A stretch of 64,000 nt of DNA from Anabaena cylindrica PCC 7122 (GTDB lineage: Bacteria > Cyanobacteriota > Cyanobacteriia > Cyanobacteriales > Nostocaceae), in assembly GCF_000317695.1 (NCBI RefSeq), contig NC_019771.1:1251001-1315000 (forward strand), in the 5' to 3' direction. The notes under the pieces were generated by a model. The model was not told the DNA's origin and did no database searches. It saw nothing but the letters and a program-made list of their open reading frames with translations. A program made the translations under genes and the position numbers. This document shows, one piece after another, positions 7,711 to 17,783 of this stretch (within the stretch, counting starts at the first letter, position 1; every line of letters starts with the position of its first letter).

Positions 7711-10700
7711 ATGGTGCAGGGGAGAAAATGTGGTCAAGTTTTAGCGATCGCTCTCTTATTATCTCATCCTCTGACAGCGATTGCATCTGTCAAAAATCTC
7801 AAAATTAATCCTGCACCATTAATAGCCCAGCAGCAAACTTTCACTCCAGCACAAGAAGAAGCAATTGCTGAAGCAAAACAATTATTTGCAGAAGCTGGAA
7901 AACTGCAACAACAAGGAACCGCAGAATCATTTCAGCAAGCAATCACCAAATATGAAGCCGCACTCAAAATTTGGCGCAAATTGGGAGTCAGTTCTTCTGA
8001 AGCAGCTACACTTGTAGGACTAGGTGGAATTTATCTTGATTTAAACCAAATTCCTAAATCCTTAGAATATTATACCCAAGCATTAGCTATTAGACGAAAT
8101 ATACAAGATACAAAAGGACAATCAACTATTCTTTTGTTTATTGGTAATGCCTACGTTAAATTAGGTGAAAAACAAAAAGCTATTGAATTTTATCAGCAAT
8201 CTCTATCTATTCTGAAAACTGAGAAAAATCAAGACTATATTATTTTTGTACTTGATGCTATTGCTAAAACTTATGCAAGTATTGGAGACACAAATAAAGC
8301 CTTAGATTATTATAATCAACAATTAGAGATTCAGCGGGCTAATAATGATCAATCTGGAGAAGCAGATACATTAGAAAGTATTGCTACGGACTATGCAAAT
8401 TTAGGAAAAATCAAACAAAGCATTAACTATTTAAATCAGTCTTTAGAAATTCGTCGTCAACTAAAAGACTTATCTGGACAAGCCAAAAATCTGGGAATGT
8501 TGGGTTTATTATATGGTTATGCTGGTCAAACAGAACTAAGTGTTAATTCCTTAAATCAAGCTTTAGAAATACAGAAAACGACACAGAAAAACCTTTCTGG
8601 GCTAGATTTACAATTGAATTTATTACAACAATCAACTATTCTTTCTAGTGTAGCTGGAACTTATCTAACTTTTTATGAATACAGCAAATCTTTAAATGCG
8701 TTTGAAAATGCACGTTCTCTACTTAAACAAATTACCAACCCTATTTTACAACCAGAATCTTTTGAAGCCAAAATTTTATATAATATTAGTCTGATTTACC
8801 GACAAACTGGTCAAAAACAAAAAGCACTTGATGTACTAAATCAAGCATTAGAACTACAACGTAAAAATAAAAATCCTGAAGAAGCCGGAACTCTGACATC
8901 TCTTGCAGATGTTTATCAATCAACGGGTGAATATCAAAAAGCAATAGATTTTTATAACCAATCATTGACAATTCAGCGACAAACGCAAAATTTTATAGAA
9001 GAAGCAAAAACTCTGAGATATCTTGCTAAAATATATCAATATTTAGGCAATTATCAATTGAGTATTGAAACTTTAAATCAAGCATTGACGAAGTTTCAAA
9101 AAATGGAAGATTTTAGTGGTTTAGCTCAAACAATGAATAGTATTGGAGATGTTTATAAAGAATCAAAAGATTATGATTCAGCGCTGAAGTATTATAATCA
9201 AGGATTAGAAATATCCCGAAAATTGGAAGATATTAACCAAGAATTAGCGATAACAACAGGGATAATTAGAGTATATGAAGAATTAAAAAATTATCCCCAA
9301 GCCTTAGATGCTGCTAACAAAATCTTAATTGCGTCACGTCAACGCAAAAATAGCTTTAGTGAAGCCACAGCCTTAGCTTATTTAGGAAGAATTTATTTAG
9401 CGTCAGGAGATGAACAAAAAGCCCTAGAAGCTTCGCGTCAGGCTTTATCTGGATTTGAAAAATTGGGTTATCCTGCGGCAGCAGCTAATATATTTGGTAA
9501 TATCGCTAAAACATACAATTCATTAAAACAGTATCAACCAGCGATTGAGACTTATCATCAGGAATTGCAACTCAGGCAAAAATTAGGCGATCGCACCGGA
9601 GAAGCTGATACACTTTACTATATCGCCCTCACAGAGCGCAATCGAGGCAATTTAGCAGCTGCTATTACCCCCATTGAAAAAACCATTCAAATAGTCGAAA
9701 GCATCCGCACCAAAGTCACCAGCCAAGACTTACGCACATCCTACTTTGCCACAGTCCAGAAATATTACCAATTCTACATCGACCTGTTGATGCAACTGCA
9801 CAAACAACAACCAGCAAAAGGTTATAATGCGATCGCACTCCAAGCCAGCGAACGCGCCCGCGCCCGGAGTTTATTAGAAATCCTCAACGAAGCCAATGCA
9901 GACATCCGCCAAGGTGTAGATCCTCAACTCTTCAGCCAAGAACGCAACCTCCAACAACAACTTGATGCTTTAGAAAAACGCCGCATTGAAATATCCAGCA
10001 AACCTGACAGCACCAAACAAGAACAAGCATTCCAACAAGAAACAACCAATCTATTAGAACAATATCGCCAAATCCAAGCAAAAATTCGCGCCATCAGCCC
10101 TCGTTACGCAGCCCTCACCCAACCCCAGCCATTAACACTCAAAGAAATTCAACAGCAAGTATTAGATGAAAACACCTTGCTTTTAGAATACTCCCTTGGT
10201 GAAGAACGCAGTTATCTTTGGGCAATTACAAAAACAAGTATTTCTAGTTATGAACTTCCTGAAAGTGCAGAAATAGAAACCCTAATTAAAAACTTCCGTA
10301 ACGAAATTGTCAAACCTACATCAAATAAAAAAACAATAACTAAAGCAGCTGCATCTTTAACCCAAATATTGTTAACACCCATAGCCCAACAATTAGGAAA
10401 AAAACGCTTAGTTATAGTTGGTGATGGTGCATTGCAATATGTCCCGTTCGCAGCTTTAACAATCCCAAATACCCAAACATACCAACCATTAATTCTTAAT
10501 CACGAAATTATCACTTTACCATCAGCTTCTACAGTTGCACTACTGAGACGGGAACAACAAACAAAGAAAACTGCAACCAAAACCTTAGCACTCTTAGCCG
10601 ATCCAGTATTTACAAAAGATGATGAAAGGCTCAATATTGATAGACAATTACCCAAAAGCCAGGAAAATAACAACTTAAATACCCTAGCATTAAAAAGAGC

Positions 10701-11301
10701 CACACTCAATACAGCTATTAAATTTCAAAGATTACCTTTTACCCGCCAAGAAGCCCAAGAAATTTTAGAATTAGTTCCAGAAAATCAAAAATTACAAGCT
10801 TATGATTTTGCGGCTAATCGAGAATTTGTTACCAATACACAACTAAGCCAATATCGGATTTTACACTTTGCAACTCACGGGATTCTTAACAGCGAACAAC
10901 CAGAATTATCAGGAATAGTTTTATCTCTATTTGATGATCAAGGAAAACCGCAAAATGGTTTTTTACGCCTTCATGATATATTCAACCTGAACCTATCAGC
11001 AGATTTGGTAGTTTTGAGTGCTTGTCAAACAGGTTTAGGACAGCAAATCAAAGGAGAAGGATTGGTAGGATTAACAAGGGGATTTATGTATGCAGGTAGT
11101 CCTAGAGTTGTAGTCAGTTTGTGGAATGTCGATGATCAAGCCACAGCATTACTAATGCGGAAATTTTATCAAAAAATGCTCAAAGATGGCTTGAAACCCC
11201 CTGCGGCATTGAGACAAGCGCAGATTGAGATGTTGCAGGATGAACGTTTTTCTAAACCTGATTATTGGGCAGCTTTTACCTTACAGGGTGAATGGAGGTA
11301 A
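7711..11301 (+). CDS. TPR-CHAT protein (caspase-like), secreted or membrane-anchored N-terminus
   Basis: 1196 residues. A hydrophobic N-terminal segment (residues 8-26) looks like a signal peptide. Tetratricopeptide repeats of about 40 residues follow (roughly 45-690), such as ALDYYNQQLEIQR and KALEYYTQALAIRR. The C-terminal CHAT domain (about 850-1196) has the His motif HFATHGILNSEQPELSG near residue 1053 and the Cys motif LSACQTG near 1105, which is a complete separase/caspase-type dyad. CHAT proteases are cysteine peptidases often joined to repeat sensors. In cyanobacteria such proteins are abundant and mostly uncharacterised. A close paralogue lies 200 bp downstream. The start is ATG after GGTGGTGTA, without a strong ribosome site. 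Confidence 0.88.
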   Translation: MVQGRKCGQVLAIALLLSHPLTAIASVKNLKINPAPLIAQQQTFTPAQEEAIAEAKQLFAEAGKLQQQGTAESFQQAITKYEAALKIWRKLGVSSSEAATLVGLGGIYLDLNQIPKSLEYYTQALAIRRNIQDTKGQSTILLFIGNAYVKLGEKQKAIEFYQQSLSILKTEKNQDYIIFVLDAIAKTYASIGDTNKALDYYNQQLEIQRANNDQSGEADTLESIATDYANLGKIKQSINYLNQSLEIRRQLKDLSGQAKNLGMLGLLYGYAGQTELSVNSLNQALEIQKTTQKNLSGLDLQLNLLQQSTILSSVAGTYLTFYEYSKSLNAFENARSLLKQITNPILQPESFEAKILYNISLIYRQTGQKQKALDVLNQALELQRKNKNPEEAGTLTSLADVYQSTGEYQKAIDFYNQSLTIQRQTQNFIEEAKTLRYLAKIYQYLGNYQLSIETLNQALTKFQKMEDFSGLAQTMNSIGDVYKESKDYDSALKYYNQGLEISRKLEDINQELAITTGIIRVYEELKNYPQALDAANKILIASRQRKNSFSEATALAYLGRIYLASGDEQKALEASRQALSGFEKLGYPAAAANIFGNIAKTYNSLKQYQPAIETYHQELQLRQKLGDRTGEADTLYYIALTERNRGNLAAAITPIEKTIQIVESIRTKVTSQDLRTSYFATVQKYYQFYIDLLMQLHKQQPAKGYNAIALQASERARARSLLEILNEANADIRQGVDPQLFSQERNLQQQLDALEKRRIEISSKPDSTKQEQAFQQETTNLLEQYRQIQAKIRAISPRYAALTQPQPLTLKEIQQQVLDENTLLLEYSLGEERSYLWAITKTSISSYELPESAEIETLIKNFRNEIVKPTSNKKTITKAAASLTQILLTPIAQQLGKKRLVIVGDGALQYVPFAALTIPNTQTYQPLILNHEIITLPSASTVALLRREQQTKKTATKTLALLADPVFTKDDERLNIDRQLPKSQENNNLNTLALKRATLNTAIKFQRLPFTRQEAQEILELVPENQKLQAYDFAANREFVTNTQLSQYRILHFATHGILNSEQPELSGIVLSLFDDQGKPQNGFLRLHDIFNLNLSADLVVLSACQTGLGQQIKGEGLVGLTRGFMYAGSPRVVVSLWNVDDQATALLMRKFYQKMLKDGLKPPAALRQAQIEMLQDERFSKPDYWAAFTLQGEWR

Positions 11302-11327
11302 TAATAGTCATGATTGATGTAAGGATT

Positions 11328-11420
11328 CAGGATACAGAATTTTTGAGATAGTAGGGAACTCTTAACAGAAGAGAAAAATATTCTTCCTTCTTTCTCCTGA
11401 CTCCTGACTCCTGACTCCTT
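11328..11420. repeat. Repeat block shared with 2798-2999 but lacking R6
   Basis: The sequence from TAAGGATTCAGGATA through CTCTTAACAGAAGAGAAAAATATTC to the CTCCTGACTCCTGACTCC heptamers matches the flanks of R6 copy 1 (2800-2820 and 2917-2999). Here the two flanks are joined directly, so it looks like an unoccupied relative of that site. Confidence 0.7.
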
Positions 11421-11504
11421 ACGTCATAATTTGTAATCTGGAAAATCACCCCAAGAAGCTGAAAGATTGAGTATGCAAAATTATTAGAGATTTAGTATAA
11501 TTCA

Positions 11505-14321
11505 ATGCCAAAACTAGTTCTCTCATTTTTTAGCGATCATTGCACTCTCGCATTCTTAATGGGCATACTTTTCTTTTCCTACCCTGGATTAGCAATTGCT
11601 GGATATCAGCCCATAGCAGAAACACTATCCCTAGATGCAAAACGTGCTGCGGCTAAAAAAGCTGATCAGGAAGGGTTGCAACTTGAACGGCAAGGCACAG
11701 CAGAATCACGGCGACAGGCAATTGATAAATGGCAAACAGTCTTAAAGTTATGGCAACAAATAGGTGACACTAACAACGAAGCTAAAACCCTCTACAATAT
11801 CGGCTTAGTTTATTCTGATTTAGGAGAAAAGCACAAAGCACTTGAATTGTTAAAACAGGCGCTACCTCTGATGCAAAAGGTAGGTAATAAAGAAGGTGAA
11901 GCTAGAATCTTCAGTCAAATTGGCAGAGTTTACAATTTATTAGGAGAAGAATATGAGGCACTGACATTTTTAAATCAAGCACTAATTCTCATCCAGAAAA
12001 TAAATAATAAAAAAGATGAAGCCACTGCCCTCAATAATATTGGTAAAATCTACTCTCATTTAGGAGATAAACAAAAAGCATTAGAATACTACCATCAGGC
12101 ATTACCTCTCAGAAGGGCTGCGGGTGATAAAAGAGGCGAAGCCATAACTATTAATAATATTGGTTTAGTTTATTCTTACTTGGGAGAGAAAAAGAAAGCA
12201 CTGGAATACTATCACCAGGCATTACCTCTTATGCAGCAGACAAATAATCAAGATGGTGAAGCTGCTACTCTCAATTACATTGGTAGGGTTTACAGTTATT
12301 TAGGAGAAAAACAGAAGGCATTAGCTTTTTTTGAAAAAGCATTACCTCTCACCAAACAAACAGGTAACAGAGGCAGCGAAGCCGCTACTCTGAATAATAT
12401 TGCCTTAACTTACTCAAATTTAGGAAATAACAGCAAAGCACTAGAATACTATCAGCAGGCATTGTTCTTAAGAGAGGCAGTAAGCGATATCAGTGGCAAA
12501 GCGATCACCTTGACTGGCATGGGTAAAGTTTACGCCAATTTAGGAGATGACAACAAGGCAATGGCGTACTATCAACAGGCGCTACCCTTGAGACAAGCAG
12601 TAGGAGATAAAGAGGGTGAGGCTAATACTCTTTTTAATATTGCAGATTTAGAACGCGATCGCGGGAACTTGCAAGCAGCACTGATCCAAATTGAAGCCGC
12701 AATCCAAATTATTGAAGATTTACGTACCAACATCGCCAGTAAACTTTTACGTGCTTTCTACTTTGCCACACAGCACAAGGTTTATGCCTTCTATATTGAC
12801 TTATTGATGCAACTGCACAAACAGCAACCAGCAAAGGGTTATGATGCGATCGCACTCCAAGCCAGTGAAAGCACCCGCGCCCGCAGTCTATTAGAATTGC
12901 TGGCAGAAGCCAAAGTCGATATCCGCCAAGGCGTAGATCCAAACTTACTCGCAGCAGAAAGCAACCTACGAAAAAAATTTGATGCTGTCGAACAACAGCG
13001 GCTAGATTTACTCAATAGTCAACACACCCAAAAACAAATCCAACTCATAGAAACAGAAATTGCTGCACTTATAGATCAATACAGAGAACTGAAAGCAAAA
13101 ATCCGCACTAGCAGTCCGCGTTATGCCGCCTTAACTCAGCCCCAACCCCTGAAACTCACAGAAATTCAGCAGCAAGTATTAGACAAAGATACTTTGCTAT
13201 TGCAATACTTTCTAGGAGAAAAACGCAGTTATCTTTGGGTAATTAGCAAAACCAATATCTCCAGTTATGAACTACCCAACCGTACTCAAATTGAAGCCGC
13301 AGCCCAAAAATTTTCCGTAGCTTTAACCGCACCCAGTCAGAGAAATAACTTTGTCCAAATAGCGAAAGCAGCAACACCATTAACGCAAATGCTTCTACCC
13401 CCGGCTGCGACAATATCACAACACAAACGCTTAGTCATCGTTAGCGATGGTGCATTACAGTATCTACCATTTGGGGCGCTAACCACAAGCAGCAACTATG
13501 AACCATTACTACTCAAACACGAAATTATCTCTCTCCCCTCAGCTTCCACACTAGCCATCATTCGACGTGAACACCAAGGACGTAAATTACCTCCCAAAAA
13601 ACTAGCTGTAATTGCAGATCCCGTATTTAGTCAATCTGACGAACGCCTCACAGTTAAAAAAACTCCACTTTCCCAACTATCACCAACTAATAATATAAAT
13701 ACCCTAGCTTTAAACAGATCCGTCAATAATTATAGTGTTAAATTTGATCGTCTGCGCTTTACCCGCAAGGAAGCAGACAAGATTTTAGAATTAGTACCTG
13801 AAGATCAGCGGTTGCAAGTTTTAGGTTTTGCTGCTAACCGTGATTTCGTTACCAGTAACCAACTCAGTCAATATCAAATTGTTCATTTTGCAACTCACGG
13901 AATCATCAATAATCAAAGGCCAGAATTATCTGGGGTAGTCTTATCACTGTTTGACGAACAAGGTAAACCCCAAAATGGCTTTTTGCGACTACTTGATTTT
14001 TATAACCTCTATCTACCCGTGGAATTAGTTGTACTCAGTGCTTGTCAAACAGGCTGGGGTGAAAATATTCGCGGAGAAGGATTAGTGGGATTAACAACAG
14101 CATTTATGTATGCAGGTAGTCCCCGCGTAATCATGAGTTTATGGAGTGTAGATGATGAAGGAACTTCCATATTAATGCAGAAATTTTACCAAAAGATGTT
14201 AAAAGAAAATTTAAAACCTGCTTCGGCATTACGTCAATCACAAATTGAAATGTGGCAAGAACAAAAATGGAATTCCCCATTTTATTGGGCTGCATTTATG
14301 TTACAAGGTGAGTGGCGATAA
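11505..14321 (+). CDS. TPR-CHAT protein (caspase-like), second copy
   Basis: 938 residues and closely related to the preceding protein. It has an N-terminal hydrophobic segment (about residues 10-33, likely signal peptide) and about eight regular TPR units (roughly 60-400) of the form GEAATLNNIGKVYSYLGEKQKALEYY. A helical linker is followed by the CHAT domain (about 600-938), with HFATHGIINNQRPELSG near residue 795 and LSACQTGWG near 845. The catalytic His/Cys pair is complete. The main difference from its neighbour is fewer, more uniform repeats, as expected after tandem duplication followed by repeat gain or loss. It likely acts in the periplasm or at the membrane; the substrate is unknown. 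It is convergent with devC, whose end is 36 bp away. Confidence 0.88.
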   Translation: MPKLVLSFFSDHCTLAFLMGILFFSYPGLAIAGYQPIAETLSLDAKRAAAKKADQEGLQLERQGTAESRRQAIDKWQTVLKLWQQIGDTNNEAKTLYNIGLVYSDLGEKHKALELLKQALPLMQKVGNKEGEARIFSQIGRVYNLLGEEYEALTFLNQALILIQKINNKKDEATALNNIGKIYSHLGDKQKALEYYHQALPLRRAAGDKRGEAITINNIGLVYSYLGEKKKALEYYHQALPLMQQTNNQDGEAATLNYIGRVYSYLGEKQKALAFFEKALPLTKQTGNRGSEAATLNNIALTYSNLGNNSKALEYYQQALFLREAVSDISGKAITLTGMGKVYANLGDDNKAMAYYQQALPLRQAVGDKEGEANTLFNIADLERDRGNLQAALIQIEAAIQIIEDLRTNIASKLLRAFYFATQHKVYAFYIDLLMQLHKQQPAKGYDAIALQASESTRARSLLELLAEAKVDIRQGVDPNLLAAESNLRKKFDAVEQQRLDLLNSQHTQKQIQLIETEIAALIDQYRELKAKIRTSSPRYAALTQPQPLKLTEIQQQVLDKDTLLLQYFLGEKRSYLWVISKTNISSYELPNRTQIEAAAQKFSVALTAPSQRNNFVQIAKAATPLTQMLLPPAATISQHKRLVIVSDGALQYLPFGALTTSSNYEPLLLKHEIISLPSASTLAIIRREHQGRKLPPKKLAVIADPVFSQSDERLTVKKTPLSQLSPTNNINTLALNRSVNNYSVKFDRLRFTRKEADKILELVPEDQRLQVLGFAANRDFVTSNQLSQYQIVHFATHGIINNQRPELSGVVLSLFDEQGKPQNGFLRLLDFYNLYLPVELVVLSACQTGWGENIRGEGLVGLTTAFMYAGSPRVIMSLWSVDDEGTSILMQKFYQKMLKENLKPASALRQSQIEMWQEQKWNSPFYWAAFMLQGEWR

Positions 14322-14357
14322 TTCAATAAATTACAGTATTAATCGAAGTCTTTATTT

Positions 14358-15518
14358 CTAAAAAATATCAGCAGGATCAGCAGATTGTAATTTTTGCATG
14401 GCTATCAATGCAGAAATAGAACACATCAATGTCGTCAGAATAAATATCAAAACTGCTCTTTGTAAAGTCATCATGATTGGTAACAGAGTTGCCTGTTTAG
14501 TAATCATATATAAACATTGAGCAATAGTAATTCCAGGAATAAAGCCAATAGCTGCTAGAATTAATGCTTCTTGAAATACCACACCAAGTAAATAGCTATT
14601 TTTAAAACCTATTGCTTTCAAAGTTGCATATTCTGGTAAATGATCAGAAACATCACTATAGAGAATTTGATACACAATTACCGCGCCAACCATAAAGCCA
14701 ATGATTGCACCTAATGTAAAGGTAAATCCTACAGGTGTACTAGTATTCCAAAAGCTTTTTTCCCTAGCCATGAACTCCTGTTTAGAAATAATTTGAACGT
14801 CATTCGGGAGTTTAGCTTTTAAATTGGCTATTACCCAATCTAAATTTGCTCTAGGTTCTAACTTAATTAATCCAAAATCAATTAATCCTCTCTCTCTCTT
14901 TTTTCCAAATAAACGCAGAAAATTGACATCACTAGTGATGATATTTCCATTTACACCAAAAGAAGTACCTAAACGGAATAAACCCACAACATTAACTTGA
15001 CGATTGTTTAATTCTGTGGTGACAGTATTATTAGTTTGAATTTGGGAAACAACAGTACCAAATTCTTTACGAGAACCACGATCAAATAAAACAGTATCTG
15101 CCTCTCTTAATTTGTTTAAATTCTCTTTAACTCCAGCTAGATTTACTACTTGTTCTTCTGGATTAAAGCCAATAGCATAAATATTCCAAGTTTGTTGATT
15201 ATCAGGATTTTTCCAGGGAAGAGAACCTAAATAAATAGGACTTACAGATTGTACACCTGTAAAACCTAATGTTTGATATAATCTCCTTTGGGAAAATTGA
15301 TCTAATGAAATTAAGGATTTATAGCGAGAACTAACTAAAACAATTTCTCCTTCTAAACTGTTATGTAGTTGTACTGCACCATCAAATAAAGCTTCAAGAA
15401 TACCAAGTTGTAAAAACATTAACACATCTGCAAAAGCAATACCAGCAATAGCAACTAGCATTCTGGATTTTTCTCTTGACAACTGTAACCATGCTAGTGG
15501 TATTTTACGTTTCCACAT
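14358..15518 (-). CDS. devC: DevC-like ABC exporter permease
   Basis: 386 residues with an N-terminal membrane segment (about 20-45), a large periplasmic domain (about 50-265) and three C-terminal membrane helices (about 270-375). This is the FtsX/MacB permease topology. The N-terminal motif PLAWLQLSREKSRMLVAIAGIAFADVLMF is characteristic of DevC proteins. DevBCA exporters in heterocystous cyanobacteria export envelope glycolipids or related substrates through TolC, and genomes carry many paralogues. Here devB is directly upstream, but no DevA ATPase gene follows: the next gene is the convergent CHAT gene. An ATPase from elsewhere must serve it, or the pair has lost its partner. Confidence 0.88.
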   Translation of the reverse strand: MWKRKIPLAWLQLSREKSRMLVAIAGIAFADVLMFLQLGILEALFDGAVQLHNSLEGEIVLVSSRYKSLISLDQFSQRRLYQTLGFTGVQSVSPIYLGSLPWKNPDNQQTWNIYAIGFNPEEQVVNLAGVKENLNKLREADTVLFDRGSRKEFGTVVSQIQTNNTVTTELNNRQVNVVGLFRLGTSFGVNGNIITSDVNFLRLFGKKRERGLIDFGLIKLEPRANLDWVIANLKAKLPNDVQIISKQEFMAREKSFWNTSTPVGFTFTLGAIIGFMVGAVIVYQILYSDVSDHLPEYATLKAIGFKNSYLLGVVFQEALILAAIGFIPGITIAQCLYMITKQATLLPIMMTLQRAVLIFILTTLMCSISALIAMQKLQSADPADIF

Positions 15519-15544
15519 ATTTTTTTCTAATCCGAATTATTATT

Positions 15545-15675
15545 TATACTAAAAACGGCTAATATCTCGACTTTATAGATAACAAGATTCAAAGGAAAAA
15601 CTCCAATAAAAACTCTGCGTTTACCTCAGCGAACCTCTGCGTTTAAAAGTAAAGTTCCCAACCGTTTTTAGTATA
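15545..15675 (-). mobile_element. R3 element, copy 1, in the devB-devC junction
   Basis: 131 bp with ends TATACTAAAAACGG and CCGTTTTTAGTATA as near-perfect inverted repeats, bounded by TA. The inside has the CTCTGCGTTTACCTCAGCGAACCTCTGCG repeat. It supplies the present devB stop. It is nearly identical to the copy at 52393-52533. Confidence 0.9.
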
Positions 15676-16879
15676 ATTGAATTGCTACTTTTACTTTAGA
15701 GTTAGTTAAAGTCTTAACTCGTTGACTAGATTCTGGATTGAGGCGAATTTTAACTTCTACAACTCGCGCATCTATATCAGCCGCAGGATCAGTATTGAGT
15801 ACATCTTTCTTGGCGATTAATAATCCTACTTCTTCAACAGTTCCTGCTAATCTTCCCGGTAAATTGAGTTGAGTGATAGTTGCTGATTGTCCTATTTTTA
15901 CGCTATTAATATCGGCTTCATATACTTCAGCAACTACATACATTTGCTCAGTTTGTCCAATTTCTACAATGCCTTTATCGCTGACAATTTCTCCTCCCCA
16001 AGTATGAATTTTCAGAATTTTTCCATTTTGGGGAGAATGCACATAAGCTAAATCTACATCTGCTTGGGCTTCATGGACTGCGGCTTTTGCACTTTCTATT
16101 TCGGCTACTGCTATTTGGATATCGGTGGGACGTATTTCTGCAATTTGATTTAAAGTTGCACTGGCTTGTTTGAGTTTTTCTCTGATAGTTTCTGATGTTT
16201 GTATCCGGTTAGCAATAGCTTCTTTTAAACTTGCTTGTGCTGTTTCTAAAATTAATTTTTTACTGTCACGAATAGATGTAGAAATAGCACCTTCTACTTG
16301 TAAATATTCATAGCGTTGATATTCTAATTGAGCATTTTTTACTTCTGCTTCCAATCGTTTGACTGTGGCTATTCTTGCTGCACTTTGCTGACGTAATTCT
16401 GCTTCTAATTCACTAACTGTCGCTATTTGGGTGGCAATTTCTCCCTGTTTTGCGCCAGCTTTTACCCGTGCTAATTGAGATTCGGCTACTTTGACCTGTT
16501 GCTTGGCGCGATTTAGTGCGGCTAAACGGCGATTGCTACTATCCAAAATAGCAATTACTTGTCCTTTTTTAATACTTTCACCTTGCTTAACTAATAGTTT
16601 ATCAACTCGGTTACTACCTGCAATTTGCGACACAGACACTTGAATCACTTCCCCTTGGGGTTCAATTCTTCCCAAAGCCGTAACCGCTTTAATTGCTGGA
16701 AGACTTTCTGCTGCTAGGGTGTTATCTTGCTGGGTGCTATTTTGTCTACTGATTAAAAAATATGATGATGCTGCAATACTGGTGACAGCTAAAACTAGAG
16801 TACTGATAATTAGCGATCTTTTTTGGATACCCGCAGGGCTTTTGTCAGTTCGCTTAGAGTCTGGGTAAAAATTCTGCAC
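15668..16879 (-). CDS. devB: DevB-like membrane fusion protein (HlyD family)
   Basis: 403 residues. There is one N-terminal membrane anchor (about 23-45), then a beta-barrel/lipoyl half (KAVTALGRIEPQGEVIQVS), a long coiled coil (about 115-265), the second lipoyl half (VHSPQNGKILKIHTWGGEIVS) and a C-terminal barrel. It is the periplasmic adaptor joining the inner-membrane DevC/DevA pump to TolC. The natural C-terminus is altered: the frame reads into R3 and stops after QLY. Removing R3 with one TA would give QLNNNSD and a TAG only 8 bp before the devC ATG, so the two genes were once tightly joined. It is divergent from the PadR regulator. Confidence 0.88.
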   Translation of the reverse strand: MQNFYPDSKRTDKSPAGIQKRSLIISTLVLAVTSIAASSYFLISRQNSTQQDNTLAAESLPAIKAVTALGRIEPQGEVIQVSVSQIAGSNRVDKLLVKQGESIKKGQVIAILDSSNRRLAALNRAKQQVKVAESQLARVKAGAKQGEIATQIATVSELEAELRQQSAARIATVKRLEAEVKNAQLEYQRYEYLQVEGAISTSIRDSKKLILETAQASLKEAIANRIQTSETIREKLKQASATLNQIAEIRPTDIQIAVAEIESAKAAVHEAQADVDLAYVHSPQNGKILKIHTWGGEIVSDKGIVEIGQTEQMYVVAEVYEADINSVKIGQSATITQLNLPGRLAGTVEEVGLLIAKKDVLNTDPAADIDARVVEVKIRLNPESSQRVKTLTNSKVKVAIQLY

Positions 16880-16941
16880 TTAAGTCACCACCTGAGCTAA
16901 TTTACTCAATTAAGTTAATTAAACTATTTTTATTCAACTTG

Positions 16942-16951
16942 TTGTATACAA
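16942..16951. promoter_or_regulatory. Candidate operator, TTGTATACAA palindrome
   Basis: A perfect 10-bp palindrome in the 114-bp gap between the divergent devB and padR starts. PadR proteins commonly bind short dyads in their own promoter. The placement fits shared autoregulation, but this is inference. Confidence 0.4.
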
Positions 16952-16993
16952 AATTTAGTGTAACCTAAAGAAGATATCTGTCAAGTAGTTTTT

Positions 16994-17539
16994 ATGGGTT
17001 TACCGCAAGCCATTTTGACCTGTTTAATTGAAAAACCCCATAGTGGCTATGACCTTTCCAAGGTATTTAGCGAATCAATCGGTTGTTTTTGGAACACATC
17101 ACAGCAGCAAATTTACCGAGAACTAAACAAATTAGAATCACAAGAGTTAATAGTCTCCGAGATTATTCCCCGTCAAGGACGCTTAGATAAAAAAATCTAC
17201 TCAATTACAGAACTAGGTAAACAGCATTTATTAGAATGGATGCGACAACCCAGCGAACCCGACATAATTAGAGAAGACATATTAGTAAAAGTTTTTTCTG
17301 GTAGTTTAGTACCAGCTAGTGTACTGATAGAAGATGTAAAACGCCGTCGTCAAATACATATAGAAAAATTGTCCAAATATCGACAAATTGAGCAAGAGAA
17401 ATTCCCTAATCCAGAAGCATTAACTAGAAAAGAAAAACTCAGACATTTAGTATTAAATGCTGGTATTCGTTATGAATTAGAATGGATAGATTGGTGTGAT
17501 GAAGCCTTAGAAATTATCAAAGATACTCAACAAGAATAA
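16994..17539 (+). CDS. PadR-family transcriptional regulator
   Basis: 181 residues. The N-terminal winged helix-turn-helix (about 1-80) has the PadR hallmarks LIEKPHSGYDLSKVF, QQQIYRELNKLESQELI and the wing KKIYSITELGKQHL. A C-terminal helical dimerisation domain of the Vir/AphA type follows. PadR proteins are usually repressors of export or stress genes and often respond to small aromatic or toxic ligands. Divergence from devB-devC suggests it controls that exporter pair and itself. The start is ATG without a strong ribosome site. Confidence 0.88.
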   Translation: MGLPQAILTCLIEKPHSGYDLSKVFSESIGCFWNTSQQQIYRELNKLESQELIVSEIIPRQGRLDKKIYSITELGKQHLLEWMRQPSEPDIIREDILVKVFSGSLVPASVLIEDVKRRRQIHIEKLSKYRQIEQEKFPNPEALTRKEKLRHLVLNAGIRYELEWIDWCDEALEIIKDTQQE

Positions 17540-17643
17540 ACAGAATATACCGCAGAATATTTAAATTATTCACATTGAATTAAACCCAACATTTTCAAGG
17601 ATTTTTAGGATTTCTCCTCGTTCAATTTAACCTACGAAAATCC

Positions 17644-17741
17644 TTACAGCGGATTTCATTTACATGAGATACAAACTTGAATAATGAAACTCTTGTGGTG
17701 CGGGCATCTTGCCCGCTAGGTATGTACGAAATCCGCTGTAA
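17644..17741. repeat. R8 element
   Basis: 98 bp with perfect terminal inverted repeats TTACAGCGGATTTC / GAAATCCGCTGTAA. The inside has a hairpin GCGGGCATCTTGCCCGC. It is non-coding and the only complete copy seen in the window. Confidence 0.75.
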
Positions 17742-17783
17742 CTGAAGTGTATTTTATTATGAACAGCATTTGACCATACATAA

